DNA of 64,000 nt, from the NCBI RefSeq assembly GCF_003991905.1, contig NZ_RSCL01000001.1:868654-932653 (forward strand), written 5' to 3'. The notes under the pieces are model-generated. The model was not told the origin of the DNA, made no database searches, and was given only the letters and a program-made list of their open reading frames with translations. Source of the stretch: Dulcicalothrix desertica PCC 7102. Lineage in GTDB: Bacteria > Cyanobacteriota > Cyanobacteriia > Cyanobacteriales > Nostocaceae. Position numbers and translations under genes: made by a program. Within the stretch, counting starts at the first letter, position 1. Each line of letters begins with the position of its first letter. Below are positions 55,380 through 63,945 of the stretch, piece after piece.

Positions 55380-56270
55380 ATGAAAATTTTTCAGCTTCGA
55401 GCAGTTGTAGCGGTTGCTGATTGCGGTAACTTTAGTGAAGCCGCATTGACACTCGATTTATCACAACCTGCTATTAGTCATGCAATTTCAACTTTAGAAG
55501 AAGAATTAGGAGTACCTTTGTTTGTGCGTGGTAGACACGGCGCCTTATTAACACCAGCAGGAGAGCGCATTTTATACCATGCACGCCAAGCACTAGAACA
55601 TATAGAAATGATGGAACATGAGGCAAATATACACAAAGGTTTGCGTGGTAGCCATGTGCGAATTGCCGCATTCCGGAGTGTAGCAACGCATTTATTACCG
55701 AAAGCAATCTCGCAGTTTCACGCCTCATTCCCTGAAGTTGCGGTTACTATTATTGAGTGTCATGCTTTTTTAGATGTCGAAGACGCTTTGCGTCAAGGAC
55801 GTGCTGATATTGGAATAACCTGTTTGCCCACCAGTGAAGAATTTGAAGTTTGGGAAGTTGTGCGTGATGAGTATATTGCACTGCTTCCACCTAATGCTAT
55901 AGATATTTCACAGCTTACATGGGATTTTCTCAATAAATACTCACCTGTAATGATTCCTTGTACTCCATGTGGGCGCATTCTACACAATCATCTTAAAATA
56001 GTGGCGCCGTCTTTAAATACAACTACCGATATTCAAGAAGACTCGACAATTGTTAGTATGGTTAATCAAGGACTGCGTGCAGCAATTTTACCTCGTTTAG
56101 CTGCTGTTCCAATACCATCACAGGTACAATTGTATAGTTTACCCGTACCTCTTGACCGTGTAATTGGTATTGCAGAGCATAAAAATGCGCTTCATGTACC
56201 TGCAGTTTTCACGTTTTTAGAAATGCTCAAAAAATTTGATTTTTTAACTTTAGTACAGAACACTTATTAA
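55380..56270 (+). CDS. LysR-family transcriptional regulator
   Basis: 296 residues. N-terminal winged HTH MKIFQLRAVVAVADCGNFSE then LTLDLSQPAISHAISTLEEE is intact. The effector-binding domain follows from about residue 90 (VAVTIIECHAFLDVEDALRQ). Target genes are likely neighbours such as the divergent DinB/GST pair, by usual LysR practice, but no binding site (T-N11-A) was verified. A MITE-like element lies just upstream. Confidence 0.92.
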   Translation: MKIFQLRAVVAVADCGNFSEAALTLDLSQPAISHAISTLEEELGVPLFVRGRHGALLTPAGERILYHARQALEHIEMMEHEANIHKGLRGSHVRIAAFRSVATHLLPKAISQFHASFPEVAVTIIECHAFLDVEDALRQGRADIGITCLPTSEEFEVWEVVRDEYIALLPPNAIDISQLTWDFLNKYSPVMIPCTPCGRILHNHLKIVAPSLNTTTDIQEDSTIVSMVNQGLRAAILPRLAAVPIPSQVQLYSLPVPLDRVIGIAEHKNALHVPAVFTFLEMLKKFDFLTLVQNTY

Positions 56271-56284
56271 TTGCTTTTTAATTT

Positions 56285-56749
56285 ATGTCGAAACAAAATT
56301 TTGAAGAGATATATAATTATTTACAAATATCTGATGGAATCGCAACTTCTGGACAGCCGACAGTAGAACAATTTGATGCAATTAAGCAAGCTGGGTATGA
56401 AGTCGTGGTTAATTTAGCGCTAGTTGATTCTCTTAATGCTTTACCGAATCAAAAAGAAATCATTGAAGCGCAAGAGATGCAGTATATACATATTCCTGTT
56501 ATATGGGATAATCCTACATTAGAGAATTTACATTCTTTTTTTGAGGTGATGAAGGCAAATCAAAATAAGAAAGTCTTTGTTCATTGTGCTGCGAATAAAA
56601 GAGTATCTGTTTTTGTTTACCTTTATAGAAGAATTTGTTTAGGCGCCAGTGAAGAAGAGGCAAAATTAGACTTAAATAAGCTTTGGGCGCCTAACGAGGT
56701 TTGGCAAAGGTTGATTAATGAAGCTTTTGATAATGTTGGGTTACGCTGA
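56285..56749 (+). CDS. DSP-like protein tyrosine phosphatase-family protein with altered signature
   Basis: 154 residues. It follows the DSP-like pattern: SGIATSGQPTVEQFD-like start (DGIATSGQPTVEQFDAIKQA), then FVHCAANKRVSVFVYLYRR at the active site. The Cys-Arg spacing is CX4R in the order C-A-A-N-K-R, whereas true PTPs have CX5R; known cyanobacterial relatives share the shorter form, so activity is uncertain. It begins 14 bp after the LysR gene and is probably co-transcribed. Confidence 0.75.
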   Translation: MSKQNFEEIYNYLQISDGIATSGQPTVEQFDAIKQAGYEVVVNLALVDSLNALPNQKEIIEAQEMQYIHIPVIWDNPTLENLHSFFEVMKANQNKKVFVHCAANKRVSVFVYLYRRICLGASEEEAKLDLNKLWAPNEVWQRLINEAFDNVGLR

Positions 56750-56763
56750 CCGCTCCACCCAAC
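56735..56763 (+). terminator. GTTGGGT hairpin overlapping the phosphatase-like stop
   Basis: GTTGGGT at 56735-56741 pairs with ACCCAAC at 56757-56763. It is the same palindrome family as at 13176 and 21983, here overlapping the last codons of the gene. Confidence 0.5.
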
Positions 56764-56864
56764 CTACAATGTAAAGAAATATGTGTTTAGTCAATAGCTT
56801 TGAATTGGAAGGCTAATATTTTTTCCTGTTGCCCCTTTGGGAAAGTAACTATTTTATTTAACTT

Positions 56865-57773
56865 ATGGCTTCATTAACAATTGAGAGTATATACACAGAC
56901 GGCGCCTGTACAGGGAACCCCGGGCCAGGAGGTTGGGGTGTAGTGGTTTATTTTGATGATGGTTCGGTTCATGAACTTGGAGATGGATCTCGTCAAACAA
57001 CGAATAACAGAATGGAAATGCAAGCTGCCATTGCAGCACTTCAATATTTGGAAGCATCAGGACAAAGTTACCCGATAACGCTTTACACCGATAGTGAGTA
57101 TTTAATTAATTGCGTTACGAAGTGGGTAAAAAGCTGGAAAAAGAAGGGTTGGAAGAAAGCTGATGGCAAACCAGTTCAGAATCAAGATTTACTCGAAATT
57201 CTTGACGGACTTAACAGCCGTAAGGTTAGATGGGAACATGTTCGAGGTCATGCTGGTAATATAGGTAACGAAAGGTGCGATACCATTGCGCGAGCTTATG
57301 CGGCTGGAAAAGTGCCAGCATTAAAGCAAAGCCAAGATGCAGAAGCTATTGCTTTCGATGTAAAAACGAAAGTTTATGTAGCAAATGCATCTGAAATAAA
57401 GGCAAACTCGACCATAATTAACGAAATGACTATTGATGTCGATATTGCCCCCGATAACACCATGATAGATGCTTCTATCTCAAGCACGAGCAACAATACT
57501 AACGAAGAGATACCACGCGAAATGCGGGTAACGCAACTTCGCAACCTCGTTGATACCCTCCGTATCGCCGATGAAATTGCTGAAAAAGGTTATTTAATAA
57601 CCAGTTCTGAACTAGCTGATTTAATGGATGTTCATGCCAGCGCTGTTACCAGTCGTGGAGATCAGTGGCGCTGGCGAAATTGGGTTGTCTCCCGTGTTCG
57701 TAGAGAAGGTAATCAAATTCTTTGGGAACTTGAACGTGGAGATAAAATTGAAGAAGAGAGTGCTGAGTGCTGA
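56865..57773 (+). CDS. rnhA: Ribonuclease HI with cyanobacterial C-terminal extension
   Basis: 302 residues, about twice the usual 155. Residues 1-150 are RNase HI with the four catalytic acids: Asp12 (IYTDGACTGN), Glu51 (NRMEM), Asp76 (YTDSEYLI) and Asp139, plus His129 in VRGHAGNIGNERCD. A linker of about 65 residues follows. Residues 225-295 (LRNLVDTLRIADEIAEKGYL, ITSSELADLMDV, WRWRNWVVSRVRREGNQ) look like a small winged-helix domain. It removes RNA from RNA-DNA hybrids; the extra domain may direct it to DNA or a partner. Confidence 0.93.
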   Translation: MASLTIESIYTDGACTGNPGPGGWGVVVYFDDGSVHELGDGSRQTTNNRMEMQAAIAALQYLEASGQSYPITLYTDSEYLINCVTKWVKSWKKKGWKKADGKPVQNQDLLEILDGLNSRKVRWEHVRGHAGNIGNERCDTIARAYAAGKVPALKQSQDAEAIAFDVKTKVYVANASEIKANSTIINEMTIDVDIAPDNTMIDASISSTSNNTNEEIPREMRVTQLRNLVDTLRIADEIAEKGYLITSSELADLMDVHASAVTSRGDQWRWRNWVVSRVRREGNQILWELERGDKIEEESAEC

Positions 57774-58042
57774 GTGCTGAGTTATGAGTTATAAATGTCA
57801 TGCTGAACGTAGTGAAGCATCTTTATAATCTATAATCTATTTAAAATATAAAGATTCGGAGATTCTTCGCTACGCTCAGAATGACAATTTGTACGTTCTC
57901 TAACTTTTAACACTTAGATATAAAGATTCTTCGCTACGCTCAGAATGACAATTTGTATCTTCTCTAACTCCTAATTCCTAATTCCTAATTCCTAATTCCT
58001 AATTCCTAATTCCTAACTCCTAATTCCTAACTCCTAACTCTT
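57763..58042. repeat. Composite repeat region: GTGCTGA heptamers, stem-loop element and TAATTCC heptamers
   Basis: 57763-57785 carries GTGCTGAGTGCTGAG. From 57797 an element TGTCATGCTGAACGTAGTGA pairs with GATTCTTCGCTACGCTCAGA and AATGACA, with a second copy of the right arm near 57925-57950. From 57965 to 58042 a 7-bp unit (TAATTCC/TAACTCC) repeats about 11 times and ends within the stop codon of the cruG gene. The three repeats are adjacent but of different families. Confidence 0.9.
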
Positions 58043-59273
58043 AACTTTCATAACTTCTTCCACGCCATTTTTTTGGTTTTTGTAAGGCTGATAGAATTAT
58101 GCGTAAGACTGCTAAGGGGTCAGCTAGGGGTGATAACCAAAATAACCAATTTCCTTTTGCTTGACTGCGGTCGTATGAAGGTGCTATTGCAAACAGCATT
58201 CCAAATCTAATTACTATCAACAATAAATTCAACAACAGCAAAAGTGTAATTGAATAATTTTCAATTAAGTTATTTTGGATGTAACTGCTTAGGGAGGCGC
58301 CTCTACCAAATAATGTACCATTAGCGAGAAATAAAGGAAGAATCAAAATTGGTAAACCTTGTACGGAAGCAAGTAACCAAATATCACCCCAAGTTTGTGC
58401 GCGGTTTGAAGCATCTTTAAGGTCAATACTACGACCCCATTCATTCCATGTTTCAACGGCGCCTTCGTACATTCGCACCTTCAAAACTTTGGCGCCATCC
58501 ATAAAACCAACTTTGAAACCAGAAGCAGCAATATGACGTGCTAAAGTCACATCGTCACAAAAAGAACTTCGCGAGCTAGTATAACCACCGACTGCTTCTA
58601 ACACTGCTCGACGACACAAAAAACACTGCCCATTTGCCATCACTCGCTCTGGCTGGTCTGTTGTGATTCCAGCAGGGTCAAAGCGATAAAGTAATGTCAT
58701 TAATAATGCTGGTTGTAACCAACATTCACCAGGATACTTAAGAATAAATTGCGGTGAGAGTGATATTAAGTCATATTCTTGAGCAATAGCAGTGTGAACT
58801 AAACTAGCAATTAAACCAGGATGGGGTTGTGTATCAGCGTCCATACCCAGAAACCAAGTACTAGAATTAGATGTTTGCTCCCAACCGCTATGTAATGCCC
58901 ACGGACGACCAACCCAACCAGTAGGTAAAGGGTCATCTGTTATAACACGAAACCTAGGGTCTAGTTTTTGCGCTGCTTGAACTAGCTCACGAGTTCCGTC
59001 TTTTGAATTACTATCAACTACAATAACTTCTCGAAGTTCATAACTTTGCCGACTTAAACCAGCAAGTAGTGGACTAATACGTTCAGCTTCATTAAGTGTA
59101 GGGACTACCACGCTAACGCTACCCAAAATATCTAGCGTGGGTTTTTGTGGCGCCAAAGGAGGGGTACGACGGGGACCTTTAAGTAAACGCGATAGTAGAA
59201 TAGCAAACGCTGGTAATTGAATTAACAGCAATAAAAGCGCAACAGCACTTACTATTGGTAAAAAATTGGGCAT
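58041..59273 (-). CDS. cruG: Carotenoid 2'-O-glycosyltransferase CruG
   Basis: 410 residues, GT2-type with a signal-anchor helix at the start and two or three membrane helices at the C-terminus. The catalytic block has VVVPTLNEAERISPLLAGLS, EVIVVDSNSKDGT, the D-A-D metal site in WFLGMDADTQPHPG and the Q-x-x-R-W-like late region. Position beside the CruF gene and this layout match CruG, which attaches a sugar to the 2'-hydroxyl of myxol in myxoxanthophyll synthesis. The stop codon abuts a heptamer repeat array. Confidence 0.85.
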   Translation of the reverse strand: MPNFLPIVSAVALLLLLIQLPAFAILLSRLLKGPRRTPPLAPQKPTLDILGSVSVVVPTLNEAERISPLLAGLSRQSYELREVIVVDSNSKDGTRELVQAAQKLDPRFRVITDDPLPTGWVGRPWALHSGWEQTSNSSTWFLGMDADTQPHPGLIASLVHTAIAQEYDLISLSPQFILKYPGECWLQPALLMTLLYRFDPAGITTDQPERVMANGQCFLCRRAVLEAVGGYTSSRSSFCDDVTLARHIAASGFKVGFMDGAKVLKVRMYEGAVETWNEWGRSIDLKDASNRAQTWGDIWLLASVQGLPILILPLFLANGTLFGRGASLSSYIQNNLIENYSITLLLLLNLLLIVIRFGMLFAIAPSYDRSQAKGNWLFWLSPLADPLAVLRIILSALQKPKKWRGRSYES

Positions 59274-59307
59274 TGATAAGGAAGTTATGAGAACAGTATA
59301 GCTTTCG

Positions 59308-59324
59308 GGTGGGCAGTGCCCACC
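59308..59324. terminator. GGTGGGCA hairpin between cruF and cruG
   Basis: GGTGGGCA pairs with TGCCCACC around one base. It lies between the cruF stop and the cruG start on the minus strand, so it may partly terminate the cruF transcript or stabilise it. Confidence 0.5.
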
Positions 59325-59331
59325 TTACTTA

Positions 59332-60234
59332 TTATTTGGCGCCGACAGCGGTAGCAACTTTAGTGACTTCGGTTGCAGCAGATGGTGTTTCGTCTTGTGT
59401 AACAGCTTTCCACCACAGTAGTACTGCTGGTATAACTCCTGTAATAAAACCTAACGATACAGGAACAACAAATCCTGCACCTAAGCTAAGTCCAGCGGCA
59501 AAAGCATAGTTACTCAAGTAAACTATCATTGGAACGTTGAGTTGCTTAGGCTCTAATTTTACAGGATTATTACGCCATAACAGTGCTGCGACTGTCATAA
59601 AGACTGTGCTAGTACCAAACCAACCTGCATAATTTTGGTAGGGAGTTCCATAAAATGCTCCCGCTTGATCCCAAAACCAAAACGGTAGGGATGTTTGACT
59701 CATAGCTGGTTCCAGTGCAAAGTCCCAGCTTGTAAATAGCACTGCTCCTAATAATACGGCGCCAACTTGACGTAAAATAGTAGGATTTTTGGCAACTCCT
59801 AACCCTGCACGGGCAACAAGATACGCTGATAATCCCACATAGAACCACGACAGAGGAATCGTAAAGGGCACAAGTTCAGCAATTTTATAACCCAAGCCAT
59901 TCAAATAATGATAGTCACCGAAAGGAAACCCAGTTCCCGTTCCCAGTAACTCACTGCTGACTGATATCAATACTGCTGGCACCATGAATGAAAGCCAAGT
60001 TTGCCATCCCAAAGTCCTAAATGCAAAAATCGAGACAGCTACAGTACCAAAAATAATATCAACTACGCCGCCATTAGCCATGCTCAGTTGCATAGCTGTT
60101 TGACCAACGTCGCCAAAATTCAAAATCTTCTCGGCGTGTGGTATAACCAGCAAAATGCCTGCTAGCCCAAAAGCTTTAGACAGTATATGACCCGTTAAAC
60201 ATACGCGCTCGGCGATAACAAGCTGTTTCATCAT
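59332..60234 (-). CDS. cruF: Carotenoid 1',2'-hydratase CruF
   Basis: 300 residues with about seven membrane helices, for example FGLAGILLVIPHAEKILNF, LSFMVPAVLISVSSELLGTG and VLFTSWDFALEPAMSQ. The conserved acidic and aromatic residues (GTGFPFGDYHY, SWDFALEPAM, FWFWDQAGAFYGTPYQNYAG) are those of CruF, which hydrates the 1',2' double bond of gamma-carotene-type carotenoids. With cruG it forms the two-gene myxol-glycoside unit. Start at 60234 is MMKQLVIAERV. Confidence 0.88.
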   Translation of the reverse strand: MMKQLVIAERVCLTGHILSKAFGLAGILLVIPHAEKILNFGDVGQTAMQLSMANGGVVDIIFGTVAVSIFAFRTLGWQTWLSFMVPAVLISVSSELLGTGTGFPFGDYHYLNGLGYKIAELVPFTIPLSWFYVGLSAYLVARAGLGVAKNPTILRQVGAVLLGAVLFTSWDFALEPAMSQTSLPFWFWDQAGAFYGTPYQNYAGWFGTSTVFMTVAALLWRNNPVKLEPKQLNVPMIVYLSNYAFAAGLSLGAGFVVPVSLGFITGVIPAVLLWWKAVTQDETPSAATEVTKVATAVGAK

Positions 60235-60409
60235 ATCCCTTAAAAGATGTAACTCGCGTTACTTAGCTGCTAACAGTTTACAAATGTTTAAGAAAATATT
60301 TAACTACTTTACAAGAAAATTTTTGCTATTTTACCGAATCGTGTATATTCTGGACGCGAATTAAGGTCGATAATTGAAGAGTAGTAGCCTAACCGGTTGG
60401 ATAATTATT

Positions 60410-60841
60410 ATGATGTCAGTCATCAAAAGAATTCCGTGGGTTTCCCTGACGTTAGCGTTACTTACCTACTGTTCTCTAGGTTGGGTAATCTCACAAGAGC
60501 GTCTACCCCCCATTGCTTGGTTTGCAATTATACCTATAATCACTTTAGTCATCGGCGCCCTAGCGACTCCTTGGACAAAGATTAATTTTTACTCTAATTT
60601 TATATTTAAATCTAACACCCGTACTTTCGGCATTTCAGTTTTGGGTGCATTTGCACTATTTTTGATGATTTCCTGGTTTAGATTATTTCTCGATTCCTTA
60701 CTTGTAGCATCTGCTACCATTTTGGTGCGAATCGACTTTCAAATGGCTGGGTTTCGTTATATAGACACGTTTGCAGTCTTGTTCTTCATCGCCATGACGG
60801 GTTTAGCGATGGGTGTATTTATTAATCGATTTATATTGTAG
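60410..60841 (+). CDS. Integral membrane protein, unknown
   Basis: 143 residues from ATG 60410 (a TTG at 60374 adds 12). Four hydrophobic segments: WVSLTLALLTYCSLGWVI, WFAIIPIITLVIGAL, FGISVLGAFALFLMISWF and YIDTFAVLFFIAMTGLAMGV. No family named. It is divergent from cruF and convergent with rpmA. Confidence 0.6.
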   Translation: MMSVIKRIPWVSLTLALLTYCSLGWVISQERLPPIAWFAIIPIITLVIGALATPWTKINFYSNFIFKSNTRTFGISVLGAFALFLMISWFRLFLDSLLVASATILVRIDFQMAGFRYIDTFAVLFFIAMTGLAMGVFINRFIL

Positions 60842-60865
60842 AGACGTTACATGTAACGTCTCTAC
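60838..60865. repeat. Perfect 28-bp palindrome
   Basis: GTAGAGACGTTACA and its exact complement. The GTAGAGACG ends match those of the palindrome inside the MITE-like element at 55300, so both come from one dispersed family. It overlaps the stop of the membrane protein gene. Confidence 0.85.
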
Positions 60866-60879
60866 GTGGGCTATTTTAA

Positions 60880-61149
60880 TTAGCAACCAGCAGTAGCAGC
60901 AGGATAAATGCTGACTTTCTTGCGGGTTTTGCCTTTTCTCTCGAATGTTACAACGCCATCAATTAAGGCAAATAAAGTATCATCACTACCGATACCTACA
61001 TTGTTACCAGGGTGAAATTTTGTACCACGCTGACGAACTAAAATATTGCCTGCGCGCACAGTTTGACCACCGAAGCGTTTTACACCTAGTCGCTGGGCAT
61101 TAGAGTCGCGTCCGTTCCGAGTACTACCAGTACCTTTCTTACTAGCCAT
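60880..61149 (-). CDS. rpmA: 50S ribosomal protein L27
   Basis: 89 residues: [40 protein letters not shown] and [21 protein letters not shown]27 sits at the peptidyl transferase site with its N-terminal tail. Second gene of the rplU-rpmA operon, 33 bp after rplU. Confidence 0.98.
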   Translation of the reverse strand: MASKKGTGSTRNGRDSNAQRLGVKRFGGQTVRAGNILVRQRGTKFHPGNNVGIGSDDTLFALIDGVVTFERKGKTRKKVSIYPAATAGC

Positions 61150-61182
61150 GATGTCCTCTTTTTCTGTATTATCTCTCTTTAA

Positions 61183-61593
61183 TTATTCTGCAACAGGCGC
61201 CTCGGTTTCGGGCACAGCATCAGTTGAAGCTTCTTCTGTGGGAGCAGCTTGTGCTTGTGCTGCTGCTAATACCGACCCATTCATACTAATCGAATCAATC
61301 ATCAGACGAGTAACTTCCTGACGGTGACCGCGTTTTTTACGGGTTTTCTTCTTAGGCTTCATTTTATAGACAAGCACTTTGCGGTCACGAAAATGCCGCA
61401 TCACAGTGCCTTCGACAACGGCGCCTTCAACAGTAGGCTGTCCTACAGTCACATTACCATCGTGTTGTACTAATAAAACCGCATCAATACTAATTTTCTC
61501 ATCAGGTTGAGCAGTAAGCAGTTCGATATCGTAAAAACGACCTGGCTCAACACGCACTTGCTTGCCACCAGTTTCTATAATTGCGTAAGTCAT
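61183..61593 (-). CDS. rplU: 50S ribosomal protein L21
   Basis: 136 residues. The core ([20 protein letters not shown], then [20 protein letters not shown]) is typical L21; an acidic tail ([18 protein letters not shown]) extends it beyond the usual 103 or so. L21 binds 23S rRNA. It is first in the operon with rpmA. Confidence 0.98.
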   Translation of the reverse strand: MTYAIIETGGKQVRVEPGRFYDIELLTAQPDEKISIDAVLLVQHDGNVTVGQPTVEGAVVEGTVMRHFRDRKVLVYKMKPKKKTRKKRGHRQEVTRLMIDSISMNGSVLAAAQAQAAPTEEASTDAVPETEAPVAE

Positions 61594-61916
61594 GAAATTG
61601 TCCTATGTGTTGCCGTACAGGTAGCTGGCGCCGTTAATCAAATAGACTAATTTGTAGCCAGCTTTTATCATGTCTACCTGTTCCGAGCGGGAATTAGACA
61701 GACAATCTCTCATAATATTTTGTAGTCAAGGCAATGTCAATAAATATTTTAAAAAAATATTTTAAATTATTTTTGGACAGTTGGCGTAATTGTTGTGATT
61801 AGGGGTGTATTTATATATGACACAGAACAGCACCAAACCGTCTGAGCAGCTTTTATTTAGGCTTGCTCGGATTTTTTTTATATAATTGTAGTGTGGTATA
61901 ATGTAATATATGTATT
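61594..61916. other. 323-bp region with rplU leader and a possible hairpin
   Basis: On the minus strand, upstream of rplU, AGCTGGC and GCCAGCT (61623-61629 and 61658-61664) can pair and might act as an autoregulatory leader, by analogy with other ribosomal operons; this is inference. On the plus side CTGAGCA and TGCTCGG near 61841-61880 with a following T run look like a terminator, though no gene ends there. Confidence 0.4.
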
Positions 61917-63011
61917 ATGAAGCGTATCGAAGTTGAAAAGCGTAGTATATTTATAGGTTTGGCAGGGAGTCACGGTTATGGGTTAAACCGTCCGGACTCA
62001 GATTTGGATTACCGAGGTGTATTTATTGCACCAAAAGAATATTACCTAGGATTTAGCACTGTTGAGCAAAAAGAAAACGGTTGGGACACAGAACCCGGAA
62101 TATTTCCCTTTTTAGATGGAAACAAAGATACTGTTATTTATGAATTGCGGAAAATTATTCAGTTACTATCAGGCGCCAATCCCAATGTATTAGAGTTATT
62201 ATGGCTCAAACAATATCCATATATAACAGAAGTCGGGCAACACTTAATCAAACACAGAAAGCTATTTTTGAGTAAAAAAGTCAAACATACTTACTCAGGA
62301 TATGCATTTGCCCAAATAAAGAAAATGGAAAGTCACCGCAAGTGGTTATTGAACCCACCCAAAAGCAAACCACTTCCTAGTGACTTCAAAATAGAAAGCG
62401 AAGAACCATTATCAAAAGAAGAACTTAACGCATTTTTAGAATACTTGTATTTAATAATACGCGGTAAAATAGAATTTTTAGAAGAATCAGAGCAATTATA
62501 TAAACTTTTAACAGCCGATATAGACTTTAAAGGCGTTTTGAAACAATACACTTTACCTGATGATACATTAGAAACAACTCAAAAATTCACAAACAGCCGT
62601 AAAGACTTTATTAGGCTATTACAAAGAAGCCAAAGTTATCAAGTTGCCCTACGTGAATGGAAAGCTTATTTATCTTGGCAAGAAAATCGTAACCCAGACC
62701 GCGCCGAAATGGAGCGCAAATCTGGTTTTGACCTCAAACATGGAATGCACTGTATACGTTTATTACGTAGTGGTCTAGAAATATTACGGTCAGAAGAAAT
62801 TACTGTAGACAGAAGAGACGCAGGAGATAGTGAAGATTTAAGAGCAATATTGCAAGGTCAATATAGCTATGAAGAAGTAATGAAAATGGCAGAAGATTTA
62901 GTAGCAGAAATGGATAAAGTCTATCAAGTCTCAACTTTACCACACCGACCTGATGTAGAGCAAATTAATCAACTATGTATTGAATTGGTGGAAATGCAAG
63001 GCTGGAATTAA
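61917..63011 (+). CDS. RlaP-type (COG3541) predicted nucleotidyltransferase
   Basis: 364 residues. The minimal nucleotidyltransferase motif SHGYGLNRPDSDLDYRGVFI (G-S-x-x-x-G then D-x-D) is at about residues 18-38, followed by a YGFST-type block YLGFSTVEQKENGWD and the acidic DTVIYELRKIIQLL. The C-terminal 200 residues are helical. This matches the RlaP family, named for RNA-ligase-linked repair genes, although no RNA ligase is beside it here. Substrate unknown. Confidence 0.85.
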   Translation: MKRIEVEKRSIFIGLAGSHGYGLNRPDSDLDYRGVFIAPKEYYLGFSTVEQKENGWDTEPGIFPFLDGNKDTVIYELRKIIQLLSGANPNVLELLWLKQYPYITEVGQHLIKHRKLFLSKKVKHTYSGYAFAQIKKMESHRKWLLNPPKSKPLPSDFKIESEEPLSKEELNAFLEYLYLIIRGKIEFLEESEQLYKLLTADIDFKGVLKQYTLPDDTLETTQKFTNSRKDFIRLLQRSQSYQVALREWKAYLSWQENRNPDRAEMERKSGFDLKHGMHCIRLLRSGLEILRSEEITVDRRDAGDSEDLRAILQGQYSYEEVMKMAEDLVAEMDKVYQVSTLPHRPDVEQINQLCIELVEMQGWN

Positions 63012-63012
63012 A

Positions 63013-63085
63013 TTCTTGTGGAACAGGCATCCCTGCCTGTTGCAGATACAGGGCAGGCAAGGATGCCTGCTCCACAAGAACACAA
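63013..63085. repeat. Dispersed palindrome, two arms
   Basis: TCTTGTGGAACAGGCATCCC and the inverted GGATGCCTGCTCCACAAGAA form a long stem around a short loop. It is intergenic between the convergent RlaP-type and GNAT genes; same family as at 211 and 15337. Confidence 0.85.
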
Positions 63086-63102
63086 GAAAATTTTATAACT
63101 AC

Positions 63103-63945
63103 CTAATTAATAAAACTATATTCTTGCCATTCACCGATAGCTTGATAACCGATTTCTTGATAAATATGATTAGAAGTAGAATTAGCTAAATCAGCAAATA
63201 AAAAGCAATACTTATAACCTTGATTAAGTAATTCTTGACTTAAAGCAGCAACACAATTAGAAGCATAGCCTTGGCGCCGATATTCTGGTGGAGTATAAAC
63301 CATACTAATTGCAACACCATTGGGCGTAGAACGGGTACGGCAAGCCATTGAAACGTAACTTTTATTGTACCATAAATAGGCACTATTTTGGCTCAATTGC
63401 CTTTCAACCCATATGTCAGAAGGAACATTTATTTCTTCTAACGCTTCACGACAAAATTCTTCATACCAACTTTTGAGTAGCTCTCTTTCTTTAGCTGTGG
63501 CAAGACGCAAATCTCCTGGGGTTGAGTTTTGTTGCTGCACTTTTTCAAGTTGAAATACACGAGTTGCCAATTTCAACTTATATTTATTACCTGTATAATC
63601 ACACCAAGCTTGAGCAAATGCTTTAGATTCCTTAACTGGTGCATTAACCTCAGATAAAGATTTATAAAAATCATGCACATCACTAACTATTAAAGGCATA
63701 ACGTCATCAATAGTTGACATTACAGATAGTAATAAAGCAAAAGGAGGATTACGGATGACAACTCCGATAATTTCGCTTTTATTTTCAACTATGGCGAGAT
63801 AATTTTGCTCCTGGTAATGGTCAGGACTCTGGACAAGTCGGTTGCATATTCCTAAATTTAGATTATGCATAGCTTCTTGTTGCAACAAGTAATCTTTAAC
63901 TTGTTCGTAAAATTGGCGCGCGTCTGCAAATCGTTGAATTTTCAT
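63103..63945 (-). CDS. GNAT-family N-acetyltransferase
   Basis: 280 residues from ATG 63945; an upstream start at 63996 would add a hydrophobic stretch not typical of the family. The C-terminal GNAT domain has MVYTPPEYRRQGYASNCVAA (acetyl-CoA loop R-x-x-G-x-A) and LFADLANSTSNHIYQEIGYQ. The N-terminal half is a degenerate GNAT lobe. Substrate unknown. Nothing else is coded in the final 55 bases. Confidence 0.8.
   Translation of the reverse strand: MKIQRFADARQFYEQVKDYLLQQEAMHNLNLGICNRLVQSPDHYQEQNYLAIVENKSEIIGVVIRNPPFALLLSVMSTIDDVMPLIVSDVHDFYKSLSEVNAPVKESKAFAQAWCDYTGNKYKLKLATRVFQLEKVQQQNSTPGDLRLATAKERELLKSWYEEFCREALEEINVPSDIWVERQLSQNSAYLWYNKSYVSMACRTRSTPNGVAISMVYTPPEYRRQGYASNCVAALSQELLNQGYKYCFLFADLANSTSNHIYQEIGYQAIGEWQEYSFIN

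Noticed and set aside
61834-61885. Terminator-like hairpin upstream of the nucleotidyltransferase gene
   Set aside because: No gene ends there on the plus strand, and the stem has only seven pairs with one wobble.
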